Part shown: positions 46,909-59,108 of the stretch, in pieces
Position numbering within the stretch: the stretch's first letter is position 1
How the letters are laid out: the number at the start of each line of letters is the position of its first letter
Assembly (NCBI RefSeq): GCF_008831285.2
Contig: NC_045145.1
Coordinates: 868,001 to 932,000, forward strand
DNA length: 64,000 nt
DNA from: Nymphaea colorata
Taxonomy: Eukaryota; Streptophyta; Magnoliopsida; Nymphaeales; Nymphaeaceae
Reading direction: 5' to 3'
Made by a program: the position numbers and the translations under genes
The notes under the pieces: model-generated
Told to the model about the DNA's origin: nothing
What the model saw: only the letters and a program-made list of their open reading frames with translations
Databases searched by the model: none

Positions 46909-47320
46909 TCTAGCCACACCCGCACCAATGTGACATAGATGCATACTATATAACATAGTTACTACTATGGATATATACAAGTGTAATCATATTAGTGTAT
47001 TACATCATATATATATATATATATACACATATATATATATAATCATATATATAAACATATTACATATATATGTATGTATATGCATAATATGTATAACATT
47101 TGAAACTATATATGTATGTACATACGTACTATATTATACTATAATATAGTGGTATATACATATATGTGGAATATAATACATATATTTATTATATATGTGA
47201 TATGTGTATACTTATATAGTATGTGATATGTTAATACACATACGTTAACAAATATACAATACATGTATGTAGTATATATTTTATAGTATACTGTACATAT
47301 CAACAAATGAATTTGAATGT
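46101..47320. repeat. TA-rich low-complexity tract with two GC-rich inserts
   Basis: Over 1 kb of alternating TATA/CATA/GTAT words, including a pure (TA)n run at 46868-46907. Two copies of a 45-bp GC-rich block interrupt it at 46481-46525 and 46609-46653. The open frame at 46967-47149 is a by-product. Confidence 0.8.
46481..46653. repeat. 45-bp direct repeat with internal hairpin
   Basis: CATGGGTGCACGAACTATGG... through GATGTGGGTG is identical in both copies, 128 bases apart. Each copy holds GGTGCACG and CGTGCACC, an 8-bp inverted repeat around a loop of about 15 bases. Confidence 0.85.
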
Positions 47321-49451
47321 GGACTGAGATATAAAATTACTGGGAACTTTGCCTCAGCAGCCAGCTTATAGTGTTCAGGTACTGCACAATATGCGAGGAA
47401 AAGAAAGAAGAGTTAGCAAAGAAGCTACATTGCAATGAGATGCACAGGCATAGCAGGTGAAAATAAGTGAACAACCTATCTTTGTCACAATTCTGTCTAA
47501 ATGTTCAGCAAACTCATGAAAGAGCTGCTACTTATAGGTTTGCAAGAGCATGGAGTCACATACATCAGTATATACATGCAATTTTCAAGATTTTTCAGGA
47601 AAGCATTGTCAAATATAAAATATAAGTAGAAAAAAAGTAATAAAACAGCTGAGAAGATAACACTAATTTTCAAGATTTTCTTTTTGGTTTGTTATCTACA
47701 TATGGTTAAAATGGGAATTATACAATATACATCTAAAAACAACTTGACCCTCTAAAAAACAGTTTTTAGTGGGAGGGGGTTTGGTTGACTGAAAATCATA
47801 ATTAACTGAAGGAAGGCTTCTCAAAGAAACGTAGGTACCATCCACAAACTAGGCCTCACTCAGTAGCCTATTTACTTGGTTTCACCTACATACTTCTTGT
47901 ATCACTAGGAATGAAAACTTAGTCAATACATAGAAATAACGAATAGTTAATATCTAAACATTGCACCATACACAGCAATGACAAACTAACTACCCTAGAG
48001 ATTTTATACAGAAAAGTTCCACATGTCAACAGCATCGAAGTTCAATGTGGCTACTTTAATTTGCCTCAAAGTGAAGGAGCCAGTTCGGAGGTCGAGTTTG
48101 CCAAGTTCGGCAAAAGTTGCATGCTTAGGTCAAGAAAATGGTGGGCTAAATAGAAAGAAAATGAATGCCAAAGGCTGCAAAATAAGCATATGGGGTCATA
48201 GTTCAGCATTCCAAGGAGGACTACTTGAAAATGCACTACAAGAACTAATGCAAACGGTGGGCTAGTGATTTGGGTAAGTTGATTTCACATGGTCAATGTT
48301 CACCAATGCACGAAGAAACATAAAAATGAAGAACATCAGAAGTTAACTTTGTCCTGGCATTACAAACTAATTTTAACAATGCAAATATAAAGTTTGTGTT
48401 CTTAATCAACAGAAAAAAACAAGTAAAAAAAGCAAAGCATATTCAAATACTATTTGGTCACAAATATTTTAAATACCTCGTTCAAAGACAACAAGGTCTT
48501 AGAGCATTGCCTGCATGATGTAGAATTACCTCGTTCTTCTTGGCTATGCAAGATTACCCTGTTCCAGTTAGAATTAAACTTGCGAACACAACATTTACGA
48601 AGATTTAGAAATCGCTCTCTCTCTCTCTCTCTCAAACACCTGCCATGCATTCACAATCCAAGACCTTAGTACCTGAACAGGTTGCAGGATTTATGAACAG
48701 GGCGGTCACCTTGCGAAACTCAGAAAGTGTAGGTATTTGTAAACTTAGTAGTTTAGTCACATATGAATGAGAGCAATAGAAAGATAAGTGAACATGACAC
48801 TAGTAAAGCTTAGAGAAACAATGACCACTCCCACTTTTGGTGGATAGGCAAACGAGCAAGAAGTATAAAATAATGTCACATAAAATTAGTTGACATCAAA
48901 GACCCACCCATGGCTTGGGATGTGCAAAGGCCCCACATGCAGTTTCTCATTTCAAAATTTTCCATATTAAAAAAAGGAAAAATGTTTTCTTAATCAATAT
49001 CAATTATAAGAGAGTATAACAATTGCCGTGTTTCTTTTGTACAGGTTGCGCATAAAGTTTGATATAGACAAATTTTTATGAACACCCATCTTCTCATTGA
49101 AAATCCATTTCAGGCAGCAATTTCAACTTGTAGTGTGGATTTAGCTTTCTTTACAACAGATATAAAGATCTCAAGTCAACTTTTATTGGGCAAACTCCCA
49201 AAAAGAAGGCCCGTTAAGTGACATCACCTTTCTATCATATTAAAAAAAAGCCTTAAATAAGACATTAAAAATTATATTGTTCATTAACTTATTAACTTAT
49301 TCTTGTGTAGTAGTGCAATTTGTTATTCTTGTGTTTCAGGAAAATCTTACGTGCAACGACATTTTATATTCCACTAGATTACAAGACAGAGGCCCTACGG
49401 CTCAACTTTCTAAGTCTGCCACTGATTTGCATATGAGAGAAAAAGACAAAC
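47321..49451. other. intron-like DNA, possible small exons
   Basis: Two minus-strand blocks have exon-like borders: about 47382-47342 (VPEHYKLAAEAKFP) and about 48612-48477 (FLNLRKCCVRKFNSNW ... LLSLNE|GTATTT). Neither belongs to a family I know. A (CT)n run is at 48616-48633. Confidence 0.3.
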
Positions 49452-49691
49452 CTGGTAGCTCTTCACAATTTATATCTTCGAATGTACTCTCATAGAACCT
49501 CATAGGTGTTCTTGTGGGGCTAGTTGCCAAATAAAATTTCCAGTAACCACTCAATGAGTGCACAAATGGCAAGCCCTCAACCCAATAGCCAACACTTTCA
49601 AAAGACCTAGAAATAGCATCGTCATTCCATGCGGCTAAGTTGGAAACCAGCACATCAACTTTGCTTCTCTTGCACCAATACTTGAGAGGTC
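49452..49691 (-). CDS. single exon of a GH2 (lacZ-type) beta-galactosidase
   Basis: The 240-bp block lies between TTTGTAG and CCAG|GTTTGT and is open throughout. It encodes PLKYWCKRSKVDVLVS, AWNDDAISRSFES, VEGLPFVHSLSGYWKFYLA and a segment ending ELPG. This is the second exon of the large plant glycoside hydrolase family 2 protein, the start of its sugar-binding domain, where LSGYWKF is a hallmark. GH2 enzymes remove terminal beta-galactose; the full plant protein is over 1,000 residues. I searched by eye for exon 1 to the right and for the following exon (which would begin near PSNWQ) to the left and found neither. The exon therefore looks isolated, with an intact frame. Confidence 0.75.
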
Positions 49692-51755
49692 CTACAAACA
49701 GCAGTTGAATAATTTGAATTTTTAAAAGTATGTCAAGAATACATAGCAGAAATATATGAAGGATGCCAAATTCAACTATCTGCAATAAAAAAATGAAAAA
49801 AAAAGAGATGAACCCTGTACATGTGCCATCAAAAGTTGAGCTTCATACCTAAACAAGTTTAATTATACAAACTCAAATGCAAATCTCTATCTAAAGTTTT
49901 ACAATTAATCCACAAATCCTGAAAAGCAACATAAGATCATTATTTCAAAAATTGCACTGGTACATTGATGCATAGGAGGAGTTGATAAAATGCTCCTAGT
50001 CCCTTTCTTCACAACCCCCTTCAACTGGCTACCAATTTTGGGAGAAAATACAATGCATGCAGAACCAATGATAAAATCTTTACAGATCATCCTATTGCCT
50101 CCATGTTCTACTGCACCATCAACAATTATGAAGACAGGAAGAGTCTTCCCCAAAAAAAGCATATTCAAGTTTCCTATGCACTCAAGAGAGAAAGGGGCTA
50201 GCCTTTTCAAGAGGCTTGAAGTGAAACAAACACACAAAGTAAATACCAAGGCATAACAGCTCCAATATTCATATGCATTCTAAAATATAAATCGGTGTAA
50301 CCATGCCATGCGCAACTAACATACATATTGAAAATCACAAGCTCAATGAAGAAAACACAACACTTAACAATCAGACACAACCACTTTAACTAAGATCCAA
50401 ACAAGCATGAAATCAGAAAACTACCCACGTCCCCCCTGGATTAGACTACAAATAAAATATGCATCTAAAGAAGGCCAGTCAAGCACCACAAGAAGAAAGT
50501 CTGAACACGTGACTTTCGACAGTAGTATCACATGATGAGGACTCTAGTTAACTGATGCACTACATGAAACTAACTCTAAACTGAGCACGGGCATAGGCTG
50601 GAATCACATGGAACATAAAAAAAGATACATACTGAAGCTAGGTCTCAAAGGCTAAAGACTCCAAACCTGTTTGACACTCACCAATAAGACCTGACCTTAA
50701 CACGATTCCAAAGGAACCAAGTCCCAACCTGTAAAGAGAAAGTTCAATGGAGGACCCAGCAGCATGGTGGACAGTGTGCTCGATGATGCTTGAAGATGGA
50801 ACACCTTCTCTTACTCTCACTTTTGACACTTGTTCTTTACACCAGCTAAGAAGAGCAAACAAGAAGGATGGATAAATGGAAGGAAATCTACCGCATGCTG
50901 TAGATGGGGGATTGTTAAGATGAATGGTCAGATTGTTAAGATGAATGGTTAGATGGCTATGTGCCGGAAACACCATAGGGCCTTCTCAAGCATATCCAAC
51001 ATTTTAAAATAACTAAACGTAGCAAGACTACAAGAAATAGTTAGCTAGTATAAGGTTATGTAAATGAAAAAAATCAAATCATATAAAATCTAGAATTACA
51101 TTTCAAAAAAACTACTACCTAAACAGCAATGAGAAATAGGACCCATGAGTGAGGAGAGGGGATTAAGTGTGATGCCCTTCTAATTTATGTCCATAAGGGA
51201 AACCAAATAAAATCACGTGCTTACCCATGTTCTCTCTTAGTTTCCTTATTGCTCATCCACATCATCCCAACTTATCCAACATATGTCTAGCTAGAAACCA
51301 AACTCAACTAAACTAAGAATCAAAATCAACTAAATATGTACTAAATAGGGTACATTTACTTATACAGCCCACCATATATAAGTATATATATGGTCATAAC
51401 TCCGATACAGTTATGACCAAATAACATGGTTATAGGGCTATGAACCTATTCTGATCATAATACTATATTCCAGTATGACCTCTAATAACATAACACCAGT
51501 TGCCTTATATTAAATGGGATACTACTAAAAAACAATGGCGCTATGTCTGGTAGAAAGCTTTGTCAATCCATGAAGTTTGGGGACTTGAACAGAAATCACA
51601 ATCATTTGCTGATTTATATGCAAAAAAAGGTAGCTCAACTTCAGAAAGTGCAAATTTAATGAGACGCACAAGGATGATTGAGAGGCTTCTTAGTTATTTG
51701 TGTGCCAAGCATTGCATGCACAAGCAAGAAAAAATGACCAGGCTGCACACATTAC
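49692..51755. other. no recognised gene; two open minus-strand blocks
   Basis: Frames at 50249-49905 (contains LGKTLPVFIIVDGAVEHGG) and 50976-50638 (contains WCKEQVSKVRVREGVPSSS, followed by a donor-like TTTACAG|GTTGGG at about 50728) are longer than expected by chance but unassigned. Either could be a further captured or genuine exon. Confidence 0.3.
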
Positions 51756-51929
51756 CTATGTCACCAGCTTGCTGTTGCTTTGACTGAATGATGATGTTAC
51801 ACCTTCCAACACATACATCCCACTGTTATTATTTGGCCAAGATCGAAATTGAAACACCCAATACTTTCCATTTGCATCCTGAATCCTAAGAGGCAGTCCT
51901 TCAGGATGACAAAATGCTGGGAAGTACGT
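51756..51929 (-). pseudogene. VAL/HSI2-type B3 domain exon (frameshifted)
   Basis: VAL proteins are nuclear repressors that bind RY (CATGCA) sites through a B3 domain and recruit Polycomb to silence embryo genes. This exon runs from an AG at 51931-51930 to ATAG|GTAATG. It encodes [34 protein letters not shown] and MYVLEGVT, the core of the B3 fold. One base is missing after VLEGVT relative to the family: the following IQS...QQAGD is in another frame. Exons for the end of the B3 domain (VTFSR region), CW zinc finger and EAR motif were not found to the left. Confidence 0.8.
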
Positions 51930-52124
51930 CTCTTCAAGATTAAGAATTGCATAAGAATCAAGCATATGAGTGTACCAAAAACCAAATTTAATTGAAGGAA
52001 GTCCAAGGAAGAAAGCAGCTCCAAACAAGTTAGATGCTCTAGTAAATGGCAAAACAAGAGGACGAAAAAGTCTAACATGGTCTTAGTTTCAGAAAAGACG
52101 ACAATAAAAATTTCAGTAACATAC

Positions 52125-52221
52125 CTCTACATACTTTTTTGGCAGCACCAGGCGCCCTATCCAACCTGCATCACTAGCACTGAATGTTTTCTCAGATAAA
52201 GGGGTGATAATAGAATTTGAG
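52125..52221 (-). pseudogene. VAL-type B3 gene, exon before the B3 core
   Basis: A 97-bp exon from CGTAAG|CTCAAAT to GTAGAG|GTATG. It encodes SNSIITPLSEKTFSASDAGW then IGRLVLPKKYVE, the first strand of the B3 domain (SASDAG-IGRLVLPK is diagnostic of VAL). It joins in phase to the exons on both sides (GD|SNS upstream, VE|TYFP downstream). The changes Arg to Trp after SASDAG and Phe to Ser after PL are unusual for the family. Confidence 0.8.
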
Positions 52222-52361
52222 CTTACGAAAGGTCAAGGATCACATGGAGGACTTGGAATCACTATAATATCAACAAATCAAGTGCAAATTTTGGAGTGAA
52301 TCAATCACGCCAAGCAAATATGCTTTACGGTACAATTCTCAAAGTACGTAGAAGTGGATAC

Positions 52362-53016
52362 TCTCCTGATATTTTCTGAAGCTCCTGACTGCTGCTGATC
52401 CTTGGCAAATATCCAGAAAGGATAGACTGATTTCTTGGCCATCCTTCGGTGCGATGCCTTGCCATGGTGGCCTGATTTTTTTGCCTCTTTAGAAACATCC
52501 AGTCCAGTATGAAAGCTGGAAGGATTTTCCTGTTGCAACATAGAAGGCCTCTGTTCACGTGCATGAGGTCCAGAAGGCTTGCTTGAATCCCTTGCTTCAT
52601 TGTCCTTCAGAGAAGCAGACCGTTGTCTTACATTTTCACATGAACCAGATGATTCATGTTTTTGACCATCAAGAGATTTCTTGAGCTTAAGATCATGTTG
52701 CTTTCAGTTTCATGGATATTTCTTCCTTTCACGTGCTTGGAATCCAGCAAGCCTCCTATATTATCTTGAACTGATCCACATAAAGCACTCCGCACATTAA
52801 TTTCTGAATTCCCAATGTCAATCTTGTTATGTGCAGGGAGCTTGAAGTGACAACCTGCTTCCTTTTCAAATACATTTTGGTTCTCAACAAAGCAGGTAGA
52901 TGCCCGCTCCAATTCCAGGAGTTTCTCACCTACCTTTTCAGTTCTAGGATACATCATCGTTGAACTTGAGTTGCAATTCCAAGCTAAGGAGTGCAAAACC
53001 CCAATGATTGCTATAC
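52362..53016 (-). pseudogene. VAL-type B3 gene, central region exon (frameshifted)
   Basis: A long low-complexity exon in three frames: LERASTCFVENQNVFEKE and KLPAHNKIDIGNSEINVRS (about 53016-52690), then KSLDGQKHESSGSCENV and EQRPSMLQQENPSSFHTGL (to about 52460), then ARHRTEGWPRNQSIL and SQELQKISG, ending GGAGA|GTATCC at 52362. The last part matches the conserved VAL stretch just before the B3 domain. At least two one-base shifts break the frame. The right end is uncertain; an acceptor-like TTGCACAG lies at about 53017. Immediately to the right begins the gypsy-derived sequence. Confidence 0.65.
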
Positions 53017-53123
53017 CTGTGCAATCCATAATTTGGAAGTGGAGCCTGACTCCATTTTTTTTTGTATATTGATCTTTGAAACCGTCAATGGAAGGTCAAC
53101 GTGCAGTTCAAGACTGTTATAAC

Positions 53124-56100
53124 GGCTGTTGACACAAAGTCTGCAAAGACCATGGCAGCACAAGGTCCGGGAGAAGGGTCAGACCAGATGGGCAGTAGTT
53201 CTTCCATGGGATAGAAGGAATCACAACGGAAAGAGGCTCAAATGCAGCAAATTGCAGAACAGTCCAAGAGTGTTATGACGAACCCTATATAGTCATATTA
53301 TCTGCTCGAAGTGAAGGCTAAGAGAGCAGCGGAATCATGGTGTGCCATTGCTAACAACAAGGACCAAAAACTGTTACTTGTTGAGAAGTTCGATGACAAA
53401 ACTGGGGGCTGACTTTGGCAAGCCCATGATAGAGGACGTCAGGAAATTGGGTTCATGACGAATGCCTACAGGGGTGACCAAGGACCTCCCATATCCCAAA
53501 AGTCTTTACTAAGGTCCTTTCCAAGGGACTATGGTCCTCATCCAAGCTGGGTAGGTGAGGGTGGAGATGTGAACTGTATTAAGGCAGTTCCAACAAACTG
53601 CGATGACTGTCAAAAGAGAGCTTGGGGACAAGCTCCATTCAATGGGGGTGGACTTGATGTGCACCTACCTAGAACATAGCCGAGTGTGGCTGAGGAGGCT
53701 GCCGAGGACATAGGCGGGATACCAGCTTCTATCGAAGTCATGGTCAAAAGCGGGGAGATGGCTAGCGCGGCATCAGTCGAAGCTATTGACTTTAAGGCAT
53801 TGTGAGGTTGACCGAGAGAAGATACAGGGAGGGCCAAGGTGTTTTGAGCGAAGTGAGGCTAATTCCATGTCAACCAAAGCCGAGGTGCTAAATGTAGAGC
53901 GCAAGACTAAAGGGCCAATTGAGATAGGCAGTCCAGAGGCTAGTGAGGTTAACCTTACTTTGAGGAGATCGAACCGAAGGCGTTAGGCACAAGCCGGCCA
54001 GGGAGATTGTAGAGGGCAGCGATATCCATTGTGAGGTTAATCTAAAGACAAAATAGAGTTGCGGCCTACAGATTGCAGCCAGTGACGAGAGCGAGAAGCA
54101 TACAATGGGTTCAAGCAAGGTTTGCTCAGCTGAGCAGAGCATGGAAGGGACTAGGTTCGGTCAGGTCAGTGGTCAGCACAACAAGGCTGAAGAGCAGAGG
54201 TTGCTGGTTTGGGCGGAGAAAGACTGCATCAGCTGTAAGAGGCCAAGGAAGACTGGGCGCAACCAAGAGTGCGTTCGGGTCAAGTTGGCAAGAGCTCAGA
54301 CTAACCTGAGCGCGTCACGGCTGGGTTCAAGGCCAGACCGAGTCATTGTATTTGTTTTGTTTTGGATTTGACTGAGTCAGGTCTTGTACTCGTATCAGTC
54401 CGAGACAACATGTTAAACCCGAGACAGTCCAGCGGCATATAAGCTGGAGACTTTGCCAAAACTTGCAACTTTTGGAAATTGAATCAATAAAAGAAACCTT
54501 TTCTCCGCCGCGTGAGAGAGTTTGAGCTGCTTAAGCGTGGCGCCAAAAGCTTGGCCAGCGAAGCAGACTTTGCTGGAGAAGAAGATCATCTACAGAACCA
54601 AAGGAGCCGAACCAGGAATGCTACCAGAACTGTGGACATCGAATATAGTGCAAAACTAGATCCGATCACAGTGCAAGTGCTCTCCAATCCTTGAGGCACT
54701 TAGAAGCTGGAATAAGAAGAAGGATCACTCGGTTGCGCAGCAGATCGTAGCTCATCCGAGGAATTCCTGAACTGCACGTCGACAGCCAGAGGAACTTCTC
54801 AATCGGTAAGAAATCCTTCTCCGTGGATATTCTACCGCGAGAACTTCCTGTTTACCCGATCAGAAGTGGAGAGGATGCTGACATTCTGATCTATTTGAGT
54901 CAACTCATCTAAAGAGAAGAATAGATCAGTTTGATCTGACTAAGATCGAAGGATTTGGGATGCTGACGTGTTCAGGAGAGAACGATCCCTGTTTCAGGCA
55001 GATCGCCTAATGTCTGACTTAGATCGATTTCAATTCTTTTAAGAATCAATTCTTACTGTCGCAATCTGTGTCTAATTGTTGCGTATCGCTTGCGACCAGC
55101 TACGGAGTGAAACAGTGAGGAATCGACTGACTGAATATGAAGAAACAGAGGCTGAATTCCTATTCTGATGACAGCGATGGTAATCTCTAAAAATCAACAC
55201 AATTCCGGTGATTGGAGCTTGATCTGAGCAGGGAAATGGCTCAGACGTCTTCATAACTCTTGGGGACATTCTGGTCAAGTTTGGGAAGAATATGAGCTGT
55301 TATTGATAGTACGCCGGAGTTGATTGCAATCATGACAGTGGATCGCGGAATTAGGCGGCACAGTTCTGAGTGACAGTAGAAACTAGGCTGACTTCAATCC
55401 TCAAGACTCACCTTTTGGGAGCTTATTTGAAGCTGAATTTTTATCCATTTGTACATGAGAATCTGGGCTATCACTAGTCCAAATTTGAGCTCAATCCGAG
55501 CTACTGTTGAATTTTGGTGAATTTTTAGGTGACTGGCTCCAGAAGTTGCCTGAGTCCTGTGACAGGCTGATTTCAGGCAAAACCAGGCGCAACTTCAAGC
55601 TTCAACGAGTCACCTATTGGAAACGACTTTGGGGCTGATTTTTGGAGCGTTTAATCCTCCCACCTTGGCTTCCTCCAGATCAACTTTCATGATTTTTGGA
55701 CCTCTGTACACAGAGTTATGATTTTTTGAAGGAACGCTAGTCTGTGAGCAGGTTCCACACCTGCGAGAGGGATTCTCACCCGTTTCCCCAAATTCTCTTA
55801 TAGACTTGGGTGAAATCGATTCTCTGGTGCATTCTCCATGACTTGAGCTTGATGATCTGTAGATTATCTTCTGCTTGAGCTCTTGATTCCTTCGCAGCGC
55901 CATACTTCTACTGATAGTTGTGGCAGCAGCTGTTGAATTAGGCAGAAGCAGAACCTATTGGAGCTCGGTCTTGTAGCAACGAGATGTCTTGAGAGGCATG
56001 CATCGTCGCCCATTCGACGCCAGCACCCCCGAATTCGATTACAGATAGAGGGGTTGATCTCATCTTGGTTGAGCATCTCCACTCCTTCATTCATCTGAGA

Positions 56101-56949
56101 ATTCTGATTGCACACAGTGATTGATCCTGTTTTCTGGAAGCGCACATCACAGCGTAGGAGGCCAGTGGTGGACTTCATTCCAATCTTCCATCCATTGAAG
56201 GGGAAAGGCGATCTTCAGTGCCAATCTGAAGATAGCTTCCCCCAATCTACATCACACAATTGGTGTTTCTGCTTGTTGGGTGACGCACCTCCTCCATTAC
56301 TTTCTGTTCAGCTGTTTTTTACAAGAACAGGAAACTGCTGGTGTTGTCTTAAACACTAGGAGACTGCGCATTGGAGATTGACCCCATCGAAGGACTTGTA
56401 GCCGATTGAGATGTGGAGTATTGGTGAATACCGAGGATATACTTGGCCTTTTCCTCGGTGAGTGCTGGACTAGATCCAGCATGGTACATCCAAATCCCCT
56501 ATAGCTGTGTGGGTGGGTGCATTTGATTTCCAGCCAACCTTCGGGTTTGCAGCCATTCAGAATCCTCCAAAGCTCACCTAGCTGAGGACACATTCCCAAG
56601 CTGTCGGACTGTCCTAGGGCGAAGGGTGTGGAATGCTCGACCTAGGGATTGACTGTATGGTTTGGCATGGATGATGTGATTGTAGATTGAGGGAGAGATC
56701 TTCTTGTATCGTTGACGCTTGTAAAGCCTCACATTCCATTCTTGATTTGTAGTAGGTTGAAACTTGGGAGGGAACCACTACTTGTATATCTGTCCTAAGA
56801 GATATATTCAGTTAGGGTTGTGTCCGACTGGGAACGAAATCTTGTAATACCTATTCTTTTAACCTTCCTCGACGTGTTAGCCCCAATAGATCTTGGGAAG
56901 CGACTGCAACTTGGTCTCTTTTGAGCAGCTACAAGGGCAGGTCACATCA
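53124..56949 (+). repeat. gypsy direct repeat L (5' LTR or 3' end of a tandem element)
   Basis: Over 90 percent similar by eye to 58775-62026. It starts with a broken copy of the gag-protease tail (TKSAKTMAAQG; stops near 53214 and 53291). A possible LTR start is TGGACTTGATG at about 53648 after the tract AATGGGGG. TATA box: GGCATATAAGCTGG at about 54433. Polyadenylation-like AATAAAAG at about 54485. The end is CAGGTCACATCA. It carries about 520 bp (55819-56338) absent from repeat R. Confidence 0.75.
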
Positions 56950-56951
56950 AG

Positions 56952-56963
56952 TGGTACAGAGCT
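56952..56963 (+). other. primer-binding site of the gypsy element
   Basis: TGGTACAGAGCT, one base short of TGGTATCAGAGC (tRNA-Met site), two bases after the point where the two repeats stop matching. Confidence 0.65.
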
Positions 56964-56989
56964 GTTTTGGAGTCTTCGACAAAGCAAAT

Positions 56990-59108
56990 ATGGTGAGAAA
57001 AGGCGAGCAGCTGGAAGCCGAGGTGATTCCTCAAGACGATGATGAAGTTGTGGCGGAGTTGGATTTCAGAGATGAGAAGATAGCTCAGATGGAGAGCAAG
57101 ATGAATGGGATAGATAGCAAGATGACTGGAATAGACAGCAAGCTGGACCATATGATGCAATTGGTTACCATGGTTACTACTTCAAACCATCAACTCAACC
57201 AACACATGGAGCAGGTTGAAAAGACTATGCAAAGTGTTATAAACCATGAGAATCATGGCAAAACCAGGTCTAATACGCCTAGCACGTCTTATGAATGACA
57301 AAATAATCATGAAGGGCCGATCGCTATTAACATACTTGAAGAATTAGAAAAACTCATAAATCGGTCTAAGGGAGTGACAAATGTGGGAGATAGGCGTGAG
57401 GGGACTGATCAACCTCATCTTAGGGTTCACAAGAGGAACGCCCACCACCACCAGTCCATGATCATCAAAGACCGGTTTGGGAGGATCATGAGGAAGCTAA
57501 TCGACCGATTGATGATAGGAGACAGCCGGTAGGGCGTCAAGGGCGACAAAACCGAAATCGGGTTGAAGCAAGAGTGCCAGCACTTAAGATGGAATTTCTA
57601 AGATTTAGTGGACAGCAAACTCATGAATGGGTTTTCAAAGCTCAAAGATATTTTCAGTGTCATGGCATTCCAAATGATAAAAAAACTACCTACGCGATGA
57701 TGTACTTCGAAGGGGAATCCTTGAAGTGGTTTCAGTGGATTAGCTACCGATAGCAAAATCAAACTTGGGAGTAGTTCAAGAATGAGCTGATCAGTAGGTT
57801 TGAAGATTCCAGAATTACAGATTTCAATGTGCAGTTAAAGAATCTCACTCAAACCGGGACGGTGTTGGACTATCAACACAAGTTTGAACGTTTATCTTAC
57901 AAAGTACGAGGTTGGGATGTAGCAGCATTAGTAGGTGCTTTCATTGGGGGATTGCAGCCTGATATTCAGTTGGCTGTGCTTTCCAAAGAATCTCATGACT
58001 TAAAGATATGCATGAAAGTTTCCCGACACAAAGAAGAGAAAATGGAACGGAAATGGGCTCTCCAAGAGCAAGGCAAAAGGTTTGACCCACATCGGACCAG
58101 ACCGCCGGATCCAGAAATGTTACCAAAGAAGAAGGAGTTACCACAACCAACCTCTAGCAGCCCTAAGAAACAATACATTACCCACAAGAGAGGGATGAGA
58201 GAATGGCAAAGGGGTTGTGTTATCATTGTGATGACAAGTGGTTTCGTGGACATAAGTGCAAAGAGATCAAGTTGTTCATAGTCATAGATGACGAAGATGA
58301 AGAGTATAAAGTTGAGCAATCAGCTAGAGAGCAAGACAGCCAGGAAGAAAGGCCGAACTATGAATCTCATGATGACAGCCAGGTGCTATGTCACACGATA
58401 GCTAATATAAGACATCCAGATCGCTTGAAGGTTGTTGGATACATCAGTAACCATAAAGTATTAGCTCTCCTAGACACGGGATCAGCTACTAATTTCATAA
58501 GTCCAGGGACAGCTCAATTGATAGGTGGTAAAAGTGAAGTGATATATTCTTTTGATGTCCAAACCAGTGATGGAACACATCACACATGCAAGGATAGGCT
58601 GCTTCATATTCAAAATGTACCATTTACGATGGACTTATATATTCTGCCTATCCATGGAGTAGATGTAGTTTTGGGAATGCAATGGTTCAGAACGTTGGGA
58701 AAAATCCAATGGGACTTCGCCACCAAGACCATTATGTTCCATAAGGAGAATAGCGAAGGACAAGTTGTCTTAATGGCTATTGACACAAAGTCTGCAAAGA
58801 CCATAGCAGCACAAGGTCCGAGAGAAGGGTCAGACCAGATGGGCAGTAGTTCTTCGATGGGAAAGAAGGAATCACAACTGAAAGAGGTTCAAATGCAGAA
58901 AATTGCAGAACAGTCCAAGACTATTATGACAGACCCTATACAGTCATATTATATGCTCGAGGTGAAGGCTAAGAGAGCAGCGGAAGCATGGTGTGCTATT
59001 GCTAACAACAAGGACCAAAAACTGTTACCTGTTGAGAAGTTCGATGAGAAAACTGGGGCCGACTTTGGCAAGCCCATGATAGAGGACGTCAGGAGATTGG
59101 GTTCATGA
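56990..59108 (+). pseudogene. gypsy gag-protease polyprotein (interrupted)
   Basis: Start ATG 56990 (MVRKGEQLEAEV). The N-terminus has a coiled coil (KIAQMESKMNGIDSKM repeats), then a stop near 57297. The gag core from about 57580 has MEFLRFSGQQTHEWVFKAQR, EGESLKWFQWISYR, then stops near 57750 and 57772, then FEDSRITDFNVQLKNLTQTG and VRGWDVAALVGAFIGGLQPD. In another frame, 58203-59108 (301 codons) holds the zinc knuckle CYHCDDKWFRGHKC and the protease with active-site LLDTGSATNFIS and VDVVLGMQWF. It then continues through a polar tail to a stop at 59106-59108 instead of entering reverse transcriptase. Gag-pro identity is firm. Confidence 0.85.

Noticed and set aside
53455-54371. Several 60-90 codon frames inside the giant repeats (and the equivalents at 59389-60020)
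   Set aside because: They lie between stops in the LTR-like sequence, overlap each other on both strands, and show no retroviral-type domain.
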